The position numbers were made by a program, and so were the translations under genes. The notes under the pieces were generated by a model. It saw only the letters and a list, made by a program, of their open reading frames with translations. It had not been told where the DNA came from and made no database searches. A DNA stretch of 64,000 nt from Agrobacterium sp. RAC06 (GTDB lineage Bacteria > Pseudomonadota > Alphaproteobacteria > Rhizobiales > Rhizobiaceae): positions 372,001 through 436,000 of the forward strand of contig NZ_CP016499.1 of the NCBI RefSeq assembly GCF_001713475.1. The letters are read 5' to 3'. The first letter of the stretch is position 1; every line of letters begins with the position of its first letter. Positions 26,453-38,441 of this stretch are shown in pieces.

Positions 26453-29074
26453 ATGACACGAAAGCAGTATGATCGAGATGGAGACGGCCCGCTGGTCGAT
26501 CGCCGTAATGGCGTCGGCATGGCGTTGCGCATCCTGCTGCTCGCCCTTGCCCTGATCGCGGCGTCCGCCGCCTTCATCTTTTTCCGCGACCAGCTCGACA
26601 ATCAGGTTGTGCTTGGCGTTCTCGGCATCCTTGCGATGATGGGGATCTTCTTCATCGTGTCCGCGGTGATCGGTTTCATCGAGGTCATGCCGCAGTCGAA
26701 CAGCGACACGCTTGCGCGCCGTTTCCTCGCAAGCCAGCCGGATGGCACGCTGATTACCGACAGCGAAGGCCGCATTGTCTTCGCCAACGTGGCCTACGGC
26801 ACGATGACCGGCGCGCGCAAGCCAACGGAGGTGCAGACGCTCGAAGCGCTACTATCGCGCTACCGGGAATCGAGCGAGGCGCTCTACCGCCTGACCAATG
26901 GTCTTCGCGAGGGGCGCGACAGCTACGAGGAGTTCCGGCTGCTGAAGCCGCTCGGCAACCAGACTGTCAACGGCTCGGGTGCACACTGGTACCGGCTGAA
27001 GGCGCGGTTGTTGTCGGGTGAAGGACGTGGCAAGCCGCTGCATGTCTGGCAGATTTCGGACATCACCGCCGAACGTGACGATCAGGAGCGCTTCTTCAAG
27101 GAATTGCAGCACGCGATCGATTATCTCGACCATGCCCCCGCCGGTTTCTTCTCCGCCGGCCGCAAGGGCGAGATCTATTATCTCAACGCGACGCTCGCCG
27201 AATGGCTGGGTGTCGATCTTACCCAGTTCAATCCGGGCTCGATGACGATCTCGGATCTCGTGGCCGGGGAAGGCATGGCGCTGATCGATTCGGTGCAGGC
27301 CGAACCGGGCCAGGCTCGCACGGAAACCGTCGACCTCGATCTCAGGCGCGTGAACGGCCAGAGCCTGCCCGTGCGCCTCGTGCACCGCGTCCGCGCCGCT
27401 CGCGATGGTGCGCCAGGTGAAAGCCGGTCGATCGTGCTTGCGCGGAGCCAGAGCGAGAACGGCGACCAGTCCGATTCGGTCGCTTCGATGCGCTTCACCC
27501 GCTTCTTCAACAATACGCCGATGGCGATCGCCTCTGTCGACGGCGAGGGCCGGATCCTGAGGACCAACGCCCCGTTCATGAAACTCTTTGCCGATATCAT
27601 CTCGCGGGACGAGATCGAACGGCACGGGCTGATCGAGGTGGTTCTGCACGAGAGCGAACGTGAAGGCTTCCGGGGCGCGCTCGCCGCCGCCATGGACCGA
27701 CAGGTGGACATCTCGCCGATCGACAGCCGCCATCCGACAAATGACAGCAGGCATTTCCGCTTCTACGTGAACGCCGTGATCGACCAGAGCGACGAGGCGC
27801 CGGAAGAGGCGGCGATCGTCTATGCCGTCGACGTGACCGACCAGAAGGCGCTTGAGGCGCAGATGGCGCAGACGCAGAAGATGAACGCGGTGGGGACGCT
27901 CGCCGGTGGCATCGCGCATGACTTCAACAACGTGCTGACGGCCATTCTTCTGTCCTCCGACCACCTGCTTCTGCAGGCGCGGCCGTCGGATGCAAGCTTC
28001 GCCGACCTCATGGAGATCAAGCGCAACGCCAATCGTGCGGCGGTGCTTGTGCGCCAGCTGCTTGCCTTCTCGCGCAAGCAGACAATGCGGCCGAGTGTCT
28101 TGAACCTCACCGATGTGATCGGCGACCTCAGAATGCTGGTCGATCGATTGATTTCGGGCACGAACGTCAAGCTCAAGGTCGAATACGGTCGCGATCTGTG
28201 GCCGGTGAAAACAGACCTGTCGCAGTTCGAGCAGGTTCTCATCAACCTCTGCGTCAATGCGCGCGATGCGATGCCCGATGGCGGTTCGATCACCGTTTCG
28301 ACACACAACATAACTGCCGAGCAGGCCGAAGGTTTTGGCTATCGCGGTTTGCCGTCGGAAGACATGGTGCTGGTCGAGGTGGCCGATACCGGCACCGGTA
28401 TTGCGCCCGAGATCATGGACAAGATCTTCGAGCCTTTCTTCACGACGAAGGAAGTCGGCAAGGGTACGGGCCTCGGGCTTGCAATGGTCTACGGCATCGT
28501 CAAGCAGTCCGGGGGCTACATCTATCCCGAGTCCGAGGTCGGCAAGGGGACGACTTTCCGCATCTTCCTGCCGCGCCACGTGCCCGAGGTTCAGCCGGTG
28601 GCCGAAGGCCAGGTCCTGGCCTCAGTCAGCGGTGACACGATCACGGTTGCGACGGCCAGTGCCAAGGCTGAGGCGCAGGATGCTCCTGATCTCACAGGCA
28701 AGTCGGCCGTCGTTCTTCTCGTCGAAGATGAGGAGGCTGTTCGGCGCGGCGGTAAGCGCATGCTCGAGACGCGCGGCTATACCGTGCATGAGGCCGGCTC
28801 CGGCGTCGAGGCGCTCGACATCATGGAAGAGCTCGACGGGGCGGTAGACATCGTCGTCTCCGACGTCGTCATGCCCGAGATGGACGGCCCCACCCTGCTC
28901 ACCGAGCTGCGCAAGAAATATCCGGATCTGAAGTTCATCTTCGTGTCGGGTTATGCCGAGGACGCCTTTGCCCGCAATCTGCCGGCCGACGCCAAGTTCG
29001 GCTTCCTGCCGAAGCCCTTCTCGCTCAAGCAGCTGGCCGTCGCCGTGCGTGAAATGCTGGATGGCGAAGGCTGA
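26453..29074 (+). CDS. cckA: Hybrid histidine kinase CckA
   Basis: An 873-residue cell-cycle kinase/phosphatase at the top of the CckA-ChpT-CtrA phosphorelay. Two membrane helices lie near residues 22-45 and 52-75, then PAS-type domains (about 90-460). HisKA follows with H489 ([17 protein letters not shown]), then HATPase ([34 protein letters not shown]), and a C-terminal receiver with D804 ([12 protein letters not shown]) and the switch Lys of GFLPKPF. The start at 26453 matches the CckA N-terminus ([13 protein letters not shown]). The cckA-recA proximity is as in other Rhizobiaceae. Confidence 0.95.
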   Translation: MTRKQYDRDGDGPLVDRRNGVGMALRILLLALALIAASAAFIFFRDQLDNQVVLGVLGILAMMGIFFIVSAVIGFIEVMPQSNSDTLARRFLASQPDGTLITDSEGRIVFANVAYGTMTGARKPTEVQTLEALLSRYRESSEALYRLTNGLREGRDSYEEFRLLKPLGNQTVNGSGAHWYRLKARLLSGEGRGKPLHVWQISDITAERDDQERFFKELQHAIDYLDHAPAGFFSAGRKGEIYYLNATLAEWLGVDLTQFNPGSMTISDLVAGEGMALIDSVQAEPGQARTETVDLDLRRVNGQSLPVRLVHRVRAARDGAPGESRSIVLARSQSENGDQSDSVASMRFTRFFNNTPMAIASVDGEGRILRTNAPFMKLFADIISRDEIERHGLIEVVLHESEREGFRGALAAAMDRQVDISPIDSRHPTNDSRHFRFYVNAVIDQSDEAPEEAAIVYAVDVTDQKALEAQMAQTQKMNAVGTLAGGIAHDFNNVLTAILLSSDHLLLQARPSDASFADLMEIKRNANRAAVLVRQLLAFSRKQTMRPSVLNLTDVIGDLRMLVDRLISGTNVKLKVEYGRDLWPVKTDLSQFEQVLINLCVNARDAMPDGGSITVSTHNITAEQAEGFGYRGLPSEDMVLVEVADTGTGIAPEIMDKIFEPFFTTKEVGKGTGLGLAMVYGIVKQSGGYIYPESEVGKGTTFRIFLPRHVPEVQPVAEGQVLASVSGDTITVATASAKAEAQDAPDLTGKSAVVLLVEDEEAVRRGGKRMLETRGYTVHEAGSGVEALDIMEELDGAVDIVVSDVVMPEMDGPTLLTELRKKYPDLKFIFVSGYAEDAFARNLPADAKFGFLPKPFSLKQLAVAVREMLDGEG

Positions 29075-29112
29075 GGCGTTCGTAGAGTTATGGAGTGTGC
29101 TTGAAACAAAGA

Positions 29113-29145
29113 TCCCGCCGGATCGCTCCGGCGGGTTCTTTTCTT
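29113..29145 (+). terminator. Terminator of cckA
   Basis: Stem CCCGCCGGA / TCCGGCGGG (29114-29135), loop TCGC, then TTCTTTTCTT. Confidence 0.9.
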
Positions 29146-29164
29146 GTCACGTGATGTGTGGCTG

Positions 29165-30091
29165 TCAGCCGTTCATGGCGACGGCGATCTCGGCTGCAAG
29201 GCGGGCATTGTTCTCGACCAGCGCAATATTGGTCTTCAGCGAGCGACCGCCGGTCAGGTGGAAGATGTTGTCGAGCAGGTATGGTGTCACTGCCTTGCCG
29301 GCGATCTCGTCGCGTTCGGCATTGGCAAGCGCCCGGCTGATGTAGATTTCCATCTCCTCGCGCGGGATCTCGTCGCCTTCCGGAACCGGATTGGCGATCA
29401 GCATGCCGCCATCGATGCCGAGTTGGTCGCGCATCTTCTGGAAATTGGCGATCGCGGCCGGGCTCTGCAGGTTGAGCAGGCTCTTCAGGCCCGAGCTGCG
29501 CGACCAGAAGGCGGGGAAGTCTTCGCTGTCATAGGTGACGACCGGAACGCCGCGCGTTTCCAGAACTTCCAAGGTCTTCGGAATGTCGAGGATCGCCTTC
29601 GGGCCGGCCGAAACGACGATCACTGCCGTGCGCGCCAGTTCTTCGAGGTCGGCGGAGATGTCGAAGCTTTCTTCGGCGCCACGGTGCACGCCGCCAATGC
29701 CGCCGGTTGCAAAGACATGGATACCGGCGCGGTAGGCGGCGATCATCGTTGCTGCAACGGTCGTCGCACCGTTGCGCCGCTCGGCGATCGCAAAGGCGAG
29801 ATCGGCGCGTGAGAGCTTCATCACATGCTCCATCTGCGCCAGCGCCTCGAGCTCTGCCGGTTCCAGGCCGATATGCAGCACGCCCTTGATGACGGCAATG
29901 GTCGCGGGCACGGCGCCCTGCTGGCGCACGATGTCTTCGACGCTGCGGGCCATCTGCAGATTGCCCGGATAGGGCATGCCATGGGTGATGATCGTCGATT
30001 CAAGTGCGACGATCGGCGCGCCGCGCTGCTTGGCGGCGCTGACTTCGCTCGAATAGGTGATGGGCAGAAGGGGCGAGATGGAACGGGTCAT
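29165..30091 (-). CDS. psuG: Pseudouridine-5'-phosphate glycosidase
   Basis: A 308-residue enzyme that breaks the C-C glycosidic bond of pseudouridine 5'-phosphate to uracil and ribose 5-phosphate. The motif ALESTIITHGMPYP carries E31, the position of the catalytic Glu known in E. coli PsuG. VIKGVLHIGL, NGATTVAATM, FATGGIGGVHRG and VVSAGPKAILDIPKTLE are further family blocks. It follows psuK by 30 bp on the same strand. The ribosome site GGAAG is about 10 bases upstream of the ATG. Confidence 0.93.
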   Translation of the reverse strand: MTRSISPLLPITYSSEVSAAKQRGAPIVALESTIITHGMPYPGNLQMARSVEDIVRQQGAVPATIAVIKGVLHIGLEPAELEALAQMEHVMKLSRADLAFAIAERRNGATTVAATMIAAYRAGIHVFATGGIGGVHRGAEESFDISADLEELARTAVIVVSAGPKAILDIPKTLEVLETRGVPVVTYDSEDFPAFWSRSSGLKSLLNLQSPAAIANFQKMRDQLGIDGGMLIANPVPEGDEIPREEMEIYISRALANAERDEIAGKAVTPYLLDNIFHLTGGRSLKTNIALVENNARLAAEIAVAMNG

Positions 30092-30121
30092 GGGGGGATC
30101 TTCCGTTAGAAATTCAGGGTC

Positions 30122-31066
30122 TCATGACAGGAAACGGGCCGGCGCGACAAGAGCCATCTGACGTGCAAGCTTTTCCGGGGAGAGATTTTCATCGGTCGCA
30201 TTGGGACAGGCGAGCGTGATCGCGGCACTTGCCGTGCCATGGCGGAGCGCTTCGTCCAGTTTCGCGCCGGACAGGCGGGCATGCAGGAAACCGGCGGCGA
30301 AGGCATCGCCGGCCCCGGTGACGTCGGCGATCTGCTCGAGCGGCTTCGGCTCTATCACGGCGACGCTGCTCTCATCGAAGACGACGGTTAGGCCGCTGCC
30401 GCTTGTGACGCTGCCACCGCGCAAGCCGTTGGCGCGCAACAGGTCCGGCCAGTCCTCCGGCCGCTCGGGGCGCTGACCGGCAATCGCTTCAGCCTCAGCA
30501 CCATTCATGAAAAGATGGGTGAGCAAGGGCAGGGCGCGCGCGAATTTCACCACCTTGGCAGGCGAAATCGCGATGGCCGACAGCCCCTTGCCGGCCGCAT
30601 GGCAGGTCGCCGCCAGAACGGTCAATGTGTCTGCCGGCAGGTTGGCGTCGGCCAGAACATGATCTGCCTCGGTCAGGCTGTCGCGCAGCGATCGCGCCCG
30701 CATCCGCCGCGCTGAAAAGGCGTCATACAGTGCCATGTCGGCAAGGGCGATGACCAGATTGCCGTCGCGCTCCAGGATGGCCGTGTAGCTCGGGGTCGCG
30801 CGATCGAGGAACATCACGGGTTGGTCGTCGAGACCGGCGCGTTCGGCTGCATCCGCCACCATCTGGCCTGCCGCATCGCCGCCGCGTGGCGCAATCAGGC
30901 GGACCGAGCGGCCCAAGCGGGAGAGATTGCAGGCCGCGTTGAAGACGCCGCCGCCCACCTCCTCGAACCATTGGCCGGGATTGCTGGCGCCCGGCTTCGT
31001 CTCTGCAAAAATGCGGCCGCGTCGGTCGATATGGGCGCCGCCGATCGCCAGGATTTCGATCGTCAT
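30122..31066 (-). CDS. psuK: PfkB-family kinase, probable pseudouridine kinase
   Basis: A 314-residue ribokinase-type kinase. The N-terminal signature is AIGGAHIDRRGRIFAETKPGASNPG, with EVGGGVFNAACNLSRLG, and the C-terminal PfkB motif is DVTGAGDAFAAGFLHA with the catalytic Asp. Adjacent psuG makes pseudouridine the likely substrate, since PsuK phosphorylates it first. The ATG at 31066 is preferred over 31072 because GGAGG has proper spacing to it. It is divergent from recA. Confidence 0.87.
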   Translation of the reverse strand: MTIEILAIGGAHIDRRGRIFAETKPGASNPGQWFEEVGGGVFNAACNLSRLGRSVRLIAPRGGDAAGQMVADAAERAGLDDQPVMFLDRATPSYTAILERDGNLVIALADMALYDAFSARRMRARSLRDSLTEADHVLADANLPADTLTVLAATCHAAGKGLSAIAISPAKVVKFARALPLLTHLFMNGAEAEAIAGQRPERPEDWPDLLRANGLRGGSVTSGSGLTVVFDESSVAVIEPKPLEQIADVTGAGDAFAAGFLHARLSGAKLDEALRHGTASAAITLACPNATDENLSPEKLARQMALVAPARFLS

Positions 31067-31223
31067 GGGCATGCCTCCAGCATCGTCGAAACACGAATCG
31101 AACCGCTACCCGGCCGCGTTGACTTAGCAGCTACGCCCGCCACGCGCGGACTCGTGCAGGCGCGCGGAACATCATTCGAACACGCTCTCGAAAACGATTG
31201 AAATTCAACCGCTTGGCTTGCTC

Positions 31224-31253
31224 TTGCAAAATGAGAACAAAAAGAGTACATAT
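31224..31253 (+). promoter_or_regulatory. recA promoter with overlapping SOS (LexA) box
   Basis: TTGCAA (31224-31229), a 17-base spacer, then TACATA (31247-31252). Inside the spacer, reaching the -10 box, is GAAC-N7-GTAC (31235-31249), one base off the alphaproteobacterial GAAC-N7-GAAC operator. LexA bound here would block RNA polymerase. Confidence 0.75.
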
Positions 31254-31308
31254 TCCCCATCGGCGGCTTCATTGCCTATGCGGCCTCAATAACCTAAAGG
31301 TGGATCAA

Positions 31309-32397
<1,089 letters not shown>

Positions 32398-32423
32398 ACT
32401 GCCCTCCATTTTCGACTATCGTG

Positions 32424-32460
32424 TCGGCCGCGTTTCCTTCGAGACGCGGCCGGTTTTCGT
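32424..32460 (+). terminator. Terminator of recA
   Basis: Stem CGGCCGCGT (32425-32433) / ACGCGGCCG (32444-32452), followed by GTTTTCGTTT. Confidence 0.85.
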
Positions 32461-32549
32461 TTCGGCTGCTGGACAGGGATGAAGCCGGGCGATAAAAGCC
32501 ATTGATTTTGCAAATTGGCCGGCTTCCCGGCCTGAATGAAGGGCGTGAC

Positions 32550-35207
32550 ATGAGCGGTGTAAACGACATCCGGTCGACTTTTCTCGATTACTTCAAGACG
32601 AACGGTCACGAGGTCGTTTCCTCCAGCCCGCTGGTGCCGCGCAACGACCCGACGCTGATGTTCACCAATGCCGGCATGGTGCAGTTCAAGAACGTCTTCA
32701 CGGGTCTTGAGCAGCGCCCCTACTCGACGGCTGCGACCGCGCAGAAATGTGTGCGCGCTGGCGGCAAGCACAACGACCTGGACAATGTGGGCTATACCGC
32801 GCGCCACCACACCTTCTTCGAAATGCTCGGCAATTTCTCCTTTGGCGACTATTTCAAGGAACGTGCCATCGAGCTTGCCTGGAACCTGATCACCAAGGAA
32901 TTCGGCATTGACCGCAACCGTCTGCTGGTCACCGTCTACCATACGGATGATGAGGCCCATGGCCTCTGGAAGAAGATTGCCGGCCTCTCGGACGACAAGA
33001 TCATCCGCATCCCGACCAGCGACAATTTCTGGGCGATGGGTGATACCGGCCCCTGCGGTCCATGCTCGGAAATCTTCTACGATCATGGCGACCACATCTG
33101 GGGTGGCCCTCCGGGGTCGCCGGAAGAAGACGGCGACCGGTTCATCGAAATCTGGAACCTCGTCTTCATGCAGTATGAGCAGGTGACGAAGGAAGAGCGC
33201 ATCGACCTGCCGCGGCCGTCGATCGACACCGGCATGGGTCTCGAGCGCGTTGCGGCACTCCTGCAGGGCAAACACGACAACTACGACATCGACCTGTTCC
33301 GCGCATTGATCGACGCCTCCGTCGATCTCACCGGTGTGAAGGCCGAAGGCGAGCGTCGCGCGAGCCACCGCGTCATCGCCGACCACTTGCGCTCGTCCGC
33401 CTTCCTGATCGCTGACGGCGTGCTTCCTTCAAATGAAGGTCGTGGCTACGTGCTTCGCCGCATCATGCGCCGTGCGATGCGTCACGCGCAGCTGCTCGGC
33501 GCGAAAGATCCGGTCATCTACAAGCTGCTGCCGGTCCTCGTGCAGCAGATGGGCCGCGCCTATCCGGAACTGGTGCGCGCCGAGGCGTTGATCTCCGAGA
33601 CGCTCAAGCTCGAGGAAACCCGCTTCCGCAAGACCCTGGAGCGCGGCCTGACGCTGCTGTCCGATGCGACGGCTACCCTCGACAAGGGCGACAGCCTCGA
33701 CGGCGAGACCGCCTTCAAGCTCTACGACACCTATGGCTTCCCGCTCGACCTGACCCAGGACGCGCTGCGCGGCCGGGGTATCGGCGTTGACCTCACCGGC
33801 TTCAACGATGCCATGCAGCGCCAGAAGGCCGAAGCCCGTGCCAGCTGGGCGGGCTCCGGTGACAAGGCCCAGGAGACCGTCTGGTTCGAGCTCAAGGAAA
33901 AGTTCGGCGCAACCGAATTCTTGGGTTACAGCTCGGAGACCGCCGAAGGCCAGGTTCTGGCCGTCGTCAAGGATGGCAAGGTCATCGAGCAGGCGAGCGC
34001 CGGTGACGAGGTGCAGATCGTCGTCAATCAGACGCCGTTCTACGGGGAGTCCGGTGGCCAGATGGGCGATACCGGCGAGATCGTCGGCGAAGGCTTTTCG
34101 CTTGCCGTCAGCGACACCCAGAAGAAGGGCGAGGGCGTCTTCGTGCATGTCGCGACCGTCCAGAACGGCGTGGTCAAGGCCGGCGGCGCGGTCCAGCTGA
34201 ACGTCGATCATGCCCGTCGCTCGCGGTTGCGCTCGAACCATTCCGCTACCCACCTTCTGCATGAGGCACTGCGCGAAGTGCTCGGCACGCATGTCGCCCA
34301 GAAGGGTTCGCTCGTTGCACCCGAGCGCCTGCGTTTCGACATCTCGCATCCGAAACCGATCTCGGCCGACGAGCTGAAGGTGGTCGAGGAGATGGCAAAC
34401 GAGATCATCATCCAGAATGCACCGGTCACCACCCGCCTGATGGCGGTTGACGATGCGATTGCCGAGGGCGCCATGGCGCTGTTCGGTGAAAAGTATGGCG
34501 ACGAGGTTCGCGTCGTATCGATGGGAACGGCGATGCGTGGCGAGAAGGCCGGCAAGTCCTACTCAACCGAACTTTGCGGCGGCACGCATGTGTCGGCGAC
34601 CGGCGATATCGGGCTGGTTCGTCTGGTCGGCGAAAGCGCCGTGGGTGCCGGTGTGCGCCGCATCGAAGCGCTGACGGGTGAGGCGGCGCGCGCCTATCTC
34701 GCCGAGCAGGACGAGCGCGTGAAGACGCTCGCTTCGACGCTCAAGGTTCAGCCGACTGACGTCGTCGCCCGTGTCGAGGCCCTCGTCGACGAGCGCCGCA
34801 AGCTCGAGAAGGAGCTTGCGGATGCCAAGCGCAAGCTCGCCATGGGTGGCGGCGCATCGGGCGGTGCCGAGGCACCGAAGCAGGTGAACGGCATCAATTT
34901 CATCGGCCGCATCCTGGCTGGCATCGACGCCAAGGATCTAAAGGGCATGGCTGATGAGGCGAAGGCCGATCTCGCGACCGCTGTCGTCGTCCTGATCGCA
35001 GTTGCCGAAGATGGCAAGGCGAGCGCCGTGGTCTCCGTCACGCCTGACCTGACCGACCGTTTCAGCGCTGTCGATCTGGTGCGCGTGGCCTCTGCCGCGC
35101 TCGGCGGCAAGGGCGGCGGCGGACGTCCCGATATGGCTCAGGCCGGTGGTCCGGATGGTGCGGAGGCCGAGGCAGCGATTGCTGCTGTCGAGGCAGCACT
35201 CGCCTGA
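32550..35207 (+). CDS. alaS: Alanyl-tRNA synthetase
   Basis: An 885-residue aminoacyl-tRNA synthetase of class II. It begins [15 protein letters not shown] with motif 1 nearby ([19 protein letters not shown]), has the editing-domain zinc-type motif [13 protein letters not shown] (H-x3-H) and ELCGGTHV (C-x3-H), and a C-terminal C-Ala domain with Gly-rich [16 protein letters not shown]. The ATG at 32550 with GAAGGG upstream gives the normal start. The usual neighbour downstream of recA. Confidence 0.97.
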   Translation: MSGVNDIRSTFLDYFKTNGHEVVSSSPLVPRNDPTLMFTNAGMVQFKNVFTGLEQRPYSTAATAQKCVRAGGKHNDLDNVGYTARHHTFFEMLGNFSFGDYFKERAIELAWNLITKEFGIDRNRLLVTVYHTDDEAHGLWKKIAGLSDDKIIRIPTSDNFWAMGDTGPCGPCSEIFYDHGDHIWGGPPGSPEEDGDRFIEIWNLVFMQYEQVTKEERIDLPRPSIDTGMGLERVAALLQGKHDNYDIDLFRALIDASVDLTGVKAEGERRASHRVIADHLRSSAFLIADGVLPSNEGRGYVLRRIMRRAMRHAQLLGAKDPVIYKLLPVLVQQMGRAYPELVRAEALISETLKLEETRFRKTLERGLTLLSDATATLDKGDSLDGETAFKLYDTYGFPLDLTQDALRGRGIGVDLTGFNDAMQRQKAEARASWAGSGDKAQETVWFELKEKFGATEFLGYSSETAEGQVLAVVKDGKVIEQASAGDEVQIVVNQTPFYGESGGQMGDTGEIVGEGFSLAVSDTQKKGEGVFVHVATVQNGVVKAGGAVQLNVDHARRSRLRSNHSATHLLHEALREVLGTHVAQKGSLVAPERLRFDISHPKPISADELKVVEEMANEIIIQNAPVTTRLMAVDDAIAEGAMALFGEKYGDEVRVVSMGTAMRGEKAGKSYSTELCGGTHVSATGDIGLVRLVGESAVGAGVRRIEALTGEAARAYLAEQDERVKTLASTLKVQPTDVVARVEALVDERRKLEKELADAKRKLAMGGGASGGAEAPKQVNGINFIGRILAGIDAKDLKGMADEAKADLATAVVVLIAVAEDGKASAVVSVTPDLTDRFSAVDLVRVASAALGGKGGGGRPDMAQAGGPDGAEAEAAIAAVEAALA

Positions 35208-35232
35208 TCTGATTGCATTTGCGGGATGATCG

Positions 35233-35262
35233 AGGCCGGGCGTTGCCCGGCCTTTTTCGTTT
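35233..35262 (+). terminator. Terminator of alaS
   Basis: Stem GGCCGGGC (35234-35241) / GCCCGGCC (35245-35252), loop GTT, then TTTTTCGTTT. Confidence 0.9.
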
Positions 35263-35344
35263 GAGATTATCGGGATTTACCAATTACTTTTCAATTTCCT
35301 TCAGCCTTGCGTGCTAAGCCAAAGTCCTCTTTGAGGTTCGCGAC

Positions 35345-36595
35345 TTGGCCCAAGTTTTTCACATTCCGACGCTTACCGTTTGCCTGGCGGGAACGCTGAT
35401 CATGGTGTCGGGCTTTCTGACCCTGCTCTGGACCCATGAGCGGGACAACCGAGCCCTGGGTTTCTGGGCGCTGGGTTTCTCGGCCGGTGCGCTCGGCATG
35501 GTTCTGGTCAGCCTTCGCGACCTGGCCCCGCCGTTCATCGCGCTTGGTCTCGGCAATGGGCTTGGGATTTTCAGTCTTGGCCTGATCTGGCTTGGTTGCC
35601 TTGCCTTCGAGGGCGAAACCAGAAAGGGAGCTGGCTTGGTTGCGGCGGCGGGCGGGATCGTCTGGCTGTCGCTTTTTGCCGTGCCGACATTTGTCGCAGA
35701 CTTGGGCGTCCGCATTTTCGTCGCCTCCGTCCTCTATTCGGGCTATTCGTTCCTGATCATGCCGGTCCTGTTTCGGGGACAGCGTCGCGAACCTCTTCCC
35801 GCTCGCATGCTCGCGCTCATCGCCTTTGGAACGCATGGGGCCGCCTATCTCATCCGTATCCCGATGCAGTTCGTCGAGCCGGTGCAGCTCGTCGCCGGGC
35901 ATGCGCCATTCTGGTATGGCGCCATGACATTTGGCTTCTTCCTCCAGGGGCTGGTTGCCGCATTGGCTATCTTTGCCATGGTGCATGAACGGGCCACACG
36001 CCGATACAAGATCGCCTCCGAAACCGATGCTCTGACCCTCTTGCGCAACAGACGGGCGTTTATCGACGCCATCACCCGGGCGCGTGCCGATATGGGCGGT
36101 TCAGCGCCAGGTGCGGTGCTCGCAGTTGTTGATGCGGATCATTTCAAGCAGGTCAACGATACTTACGGCCATGCGACCGGCGATACGGTTCTGGTGGAAC
36201 TCGCCCGCCTCTTAACACGTGAGGTTCCCGAAGCTGGCATCGTCGGGCGTCTTGGTGGCGAAGAGTTCGGCGTCTATCTGCCGGCCAGTGTCGTGCTGCG
36301 TCAGCCGGATCTCTTGGATGTTCTGCGTATCCATGTCAGCAGCATGATCGTCCACCATGAGGTTCTGCTACCGACGATAACCGTCAGCATCGGTGCGGCG
36401 TCGCTACCCTCCGGGCCGCTCGATTTCCCCCGTGCCCTGGCGCGCGCCGACAAGGCGCTCTACGTTTCGAAGAAGGCCGGGCGCAACCGGGTGACCTGGG
36501 GCGGCTTGGACTGTCCTGCGGAGAGCCAGCACCATCCCCAGGCGACGGAAACTTCCCCCGAATCGGCTTCCGCCGAATCAAGGTCCGCAGCCTGA
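35345..36595 (+). CDS. Membrane-bound diguanylate cyclase (GGDEF domain)
   Basis: A 416-residue protein with about seven hydrophobic helices in residues 5-210 (no recognised sensor name) and a GGDEF domain in about 230-390. The catalytic motif is RLGGEEFGVYLP (GGEEF), with DADHFKQVNDTYGHATGD and the late NRVTW block. No RxxD inhibitory site is seen five residues before GGEEF, so product inhibition by c-di-GMP may be absent. The TTG start at 35345 has TTTGAGG about 8 bases upstream. It converges with the SulP gene with only 5 bp between stops. Confidence 0.9.
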   Translation: MAQVFHIPTLTVCLAGTLIMVSGFLTLLWTHERDNRALGFWALGFSAGALGMVLVSLRDLAPPFIALGLGNGLGIFSLGLIWLGCLAFEGETRKGAGLVAAAGGIVWLSLFAVPTFVADLGVRIFVASVLYSGYSFLIMPVLFRGQRREPLPARMLALIAFGTHGAAYLIRIPMQFVEPVQLVAGHAPFWYGAMTFGFFLQGLVAALAIFAMVHERATRRYKIASETDALTLLRNRRAFIDAITRARADMGGSAPGAVLAVVDADHFKQVNDTYGHATGDTVLVELARLLTREVPEAGIVGRLGGEEFGVYLPASVVLRQPDLLDVLRIHVSSMIVHHEVLLPTITVSIGAASLPSGPLDFPRALARADKALYVSKKAGRNRVTWGGLDCPAESQHHPQATETSPESASAESRSAA

Positions 36596-36600
36596 TCGGT

Positions 36601-38235
36601 TCAGTCGTGACCTTGCGCCGGGCCATGGGCGAGGGTTTCGCGTGCTTCTGCGAGTGTTTTCACGAAGTGGACGCCCGTTTCCGGGATTTCCTGATGATGC
36701 AGCATCGTCTTCAACTCGCTGCGTTCCGTGACAACATAAACCTCGACGCCGTGGCGGATGGCCTTGCGGATCACGCTTGCCAGAAGATTGACGCCTGAGG
36801 TGTCGACGAAGCGGATCCCGGTGCAGTCGAGTACAAGGTTGCGATGGTCGTCCCCGATGCGGTCGAGCACCGCGCCGGCCGCTGCCACGGCGCCGAAGAA
36901 GAAGGCGCCGTCCAGGCGATAGGTGACCGTCGCCGTGTCTGTTGCGTCCAGCGGTTTTTCCGGCCCTTCGGCGGTCACGCGAATGTTCTTCGACATGTGG
37001 TGGATGAACTGCAGCGCGGCGAGCGAAAAGCCGACCACTATGCCTTCGGTCAGGTCGCGGAAGACGACGAGCAGGAAGGTGACGGCGAGGATGAGTGCTT
37101 CGCCGCGCGAGGAGCGCACGAGGGCCGCAATCGCCGATTTCTCCACCATGTTCCAGGATACGACGGCGAGCACGCCCGCGAGTGCTGCCAGCGGGATATA
37201 GGCGGCAAGCGGGGCGGCGATCAGCATGAAGGCAAGCAGGAAGGCCGCATGCAGCATGCCGGAGACGGGGCTCGTGGCGCCGGCTCGCACATTGGTCGCG
37301 GTGCGCGCGATCGTGCCTGTCACACAGATGCCGCCGAAGAGCGCCGAGCCGATATTGGCAACGCCCTGTGCCAGCAGTTCCGTGTTCGACCGATGGCGCC
37401 GTCCGGTCATGCCGTCCGCAACGACTGCGGAAAGAAGCGATTCGATCGCGCCCAGGAGCGCAAACGCGATGGCATCCGGGAGAACGGCGATCGCCAGTTC
37501 GGGCGTGATGGTCGGTAGGGAAGGCAGAGGCAGGCCGGAGGGAATACCACCGAACTTCGAGCCGATCGTTGCGACCGGCAACTGCAGCAGTGCAGCGGCG
37601 AGCGAGGCGACGATGACCGCAATCAACAGGCCCGGCCAGGTTGGTCGCGTTCGGCGCAGGACAAGGATGATGGCAATGGTGAGAGCCGCGATTGCTGCGG
37701 CTGAGGGGGAGAAGGCCGGAAGGGCGGCGACAATCGCTTCGAGTTTGTCGGCCAGAGGGCCGGGTTCGCCACCGGGGAATGTCAGGCCCAGCAGTTCGCC
37801 GATCTGGCTTGCGAAGATGATCACGGCAATGCCGGCCGTAAAGCCGACGGTCACCGGATAGGGGATGAACTTGATGTAGTCGCCGAGCCTCAGCAGGCCG
37901 CAGGCGATCAGCATCAGTCCGGCCATGGCGGTTGCGAGCAGCAGGCCGTCGATTCCGTGGGTGGCAACAGTTGTGCTGACCAGAACGATAAAGGCACCGG
38001 CCGGTCCGCCGATCTGGTGGCGGCTGCCGCCCAGAAGCGAGACGAGGAAACCACCGATGATCGCAGTATAAAGCCCACGGTCCGGCGTCACGCCGGAGGC
38101 GATCGCAATGGCCATGGAAAGCGGCAGGGCCACGATGGCAACGGTCAATCCTGCCAGCGCATCCGCCTTGAGGCGGCCAAGGCCGTAGCCTTCGCGAAAT
38201 ACGCTGATGGTTTTGGGCAGGATGACGTCAGTCAT
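36601..38235 (-). CDS. SulP-family anion transporter with STAS domain
   Basis: A 544-residue inner-membrane transporter. About 11-12 hydrophobic helices span residues 25-410, including the family patterns ADALAGLTVAIVALPLSMAIAIASG, YTAIIGGFLVSLLGGSRHQIGGPAGAF and SLLSAVVADGMTGRRHRSNTELLAQG. The cytoplasmic STAS domain (about 425-535) contains LVLDCTGIRFVDTSGVN. Substrate may be sulfate, bicarbonate or a dicarboxylate and cannot be read from the sequence. It is a single gene. Confidence 0.92.
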   Translation of the reverse strand: MTDVILPKTISVFREGYGLGRLKADALAGLTVAIVALPLSMAIAIASGVTPDRGLYTAIIGGFLVSLLGGSRHQIGGPAGAFIVLVSTTVATHGIDGLLLATAMAGLMLIACGLLRLGDYIKFIPYPVTVGFTAGIAVIIFASQIGELLGLTFPGGEPGPLADKLEAIVAALPAFSPSAAAIAALTIAIILVLRRTRPTWPGLLIAVIVASLAAALLQLPVATIGSKFGGIPSGLPLPSLPTITPELAIAVLPDAIAFALLGAIESLLSAVVADGMTGRRHRSNTELLAQGVANIGSALFGGICVTGTIARTATNVRAGATSPVSGMLHAAFLLAFMLIAAPLAAYIPLAALAGVLAVVSWNMVEKSAIAALVRSSRGEALILAVTFLLVVFRDLTEGIVVGFSLAALQFIHHMSKNIRVTAEGPEKPLDATDTATVTYRLDGAFFFGAVAAAGAVLDRIGDDHRNLVLDCTGIRFVDTSGVNLLASVIRKAIRHGVEVYVVTERSELKTMLHHQEIPETGVHFVKTLAEARETLAHGPAQGHD

Positions 38236-38441
38236 GGTGGTCGCGCTTGCCGGATTGGGGCGTGGCTGGCCCCTCCCGCCACACCTGTAGTTCTATTGGA
38301 CGCTGAGTCCCGACTTTTGACAACATGGCCAAAGGGATAGTGTCGGTGCGCTGCGCTAGCGGCTCCCAGCGAACGCTGACCGACAGCTGCTGCCAAACCG
38401 GTTCTGTTCGCCGTCGTGAATATTGCCTATGGTGATCGTTG

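Noticed and set aside
26852..28579. 575-codon minus-strand frame opposite cckA
   Set aside because: Shadow with biased composition; cckA domains are unmistakable.
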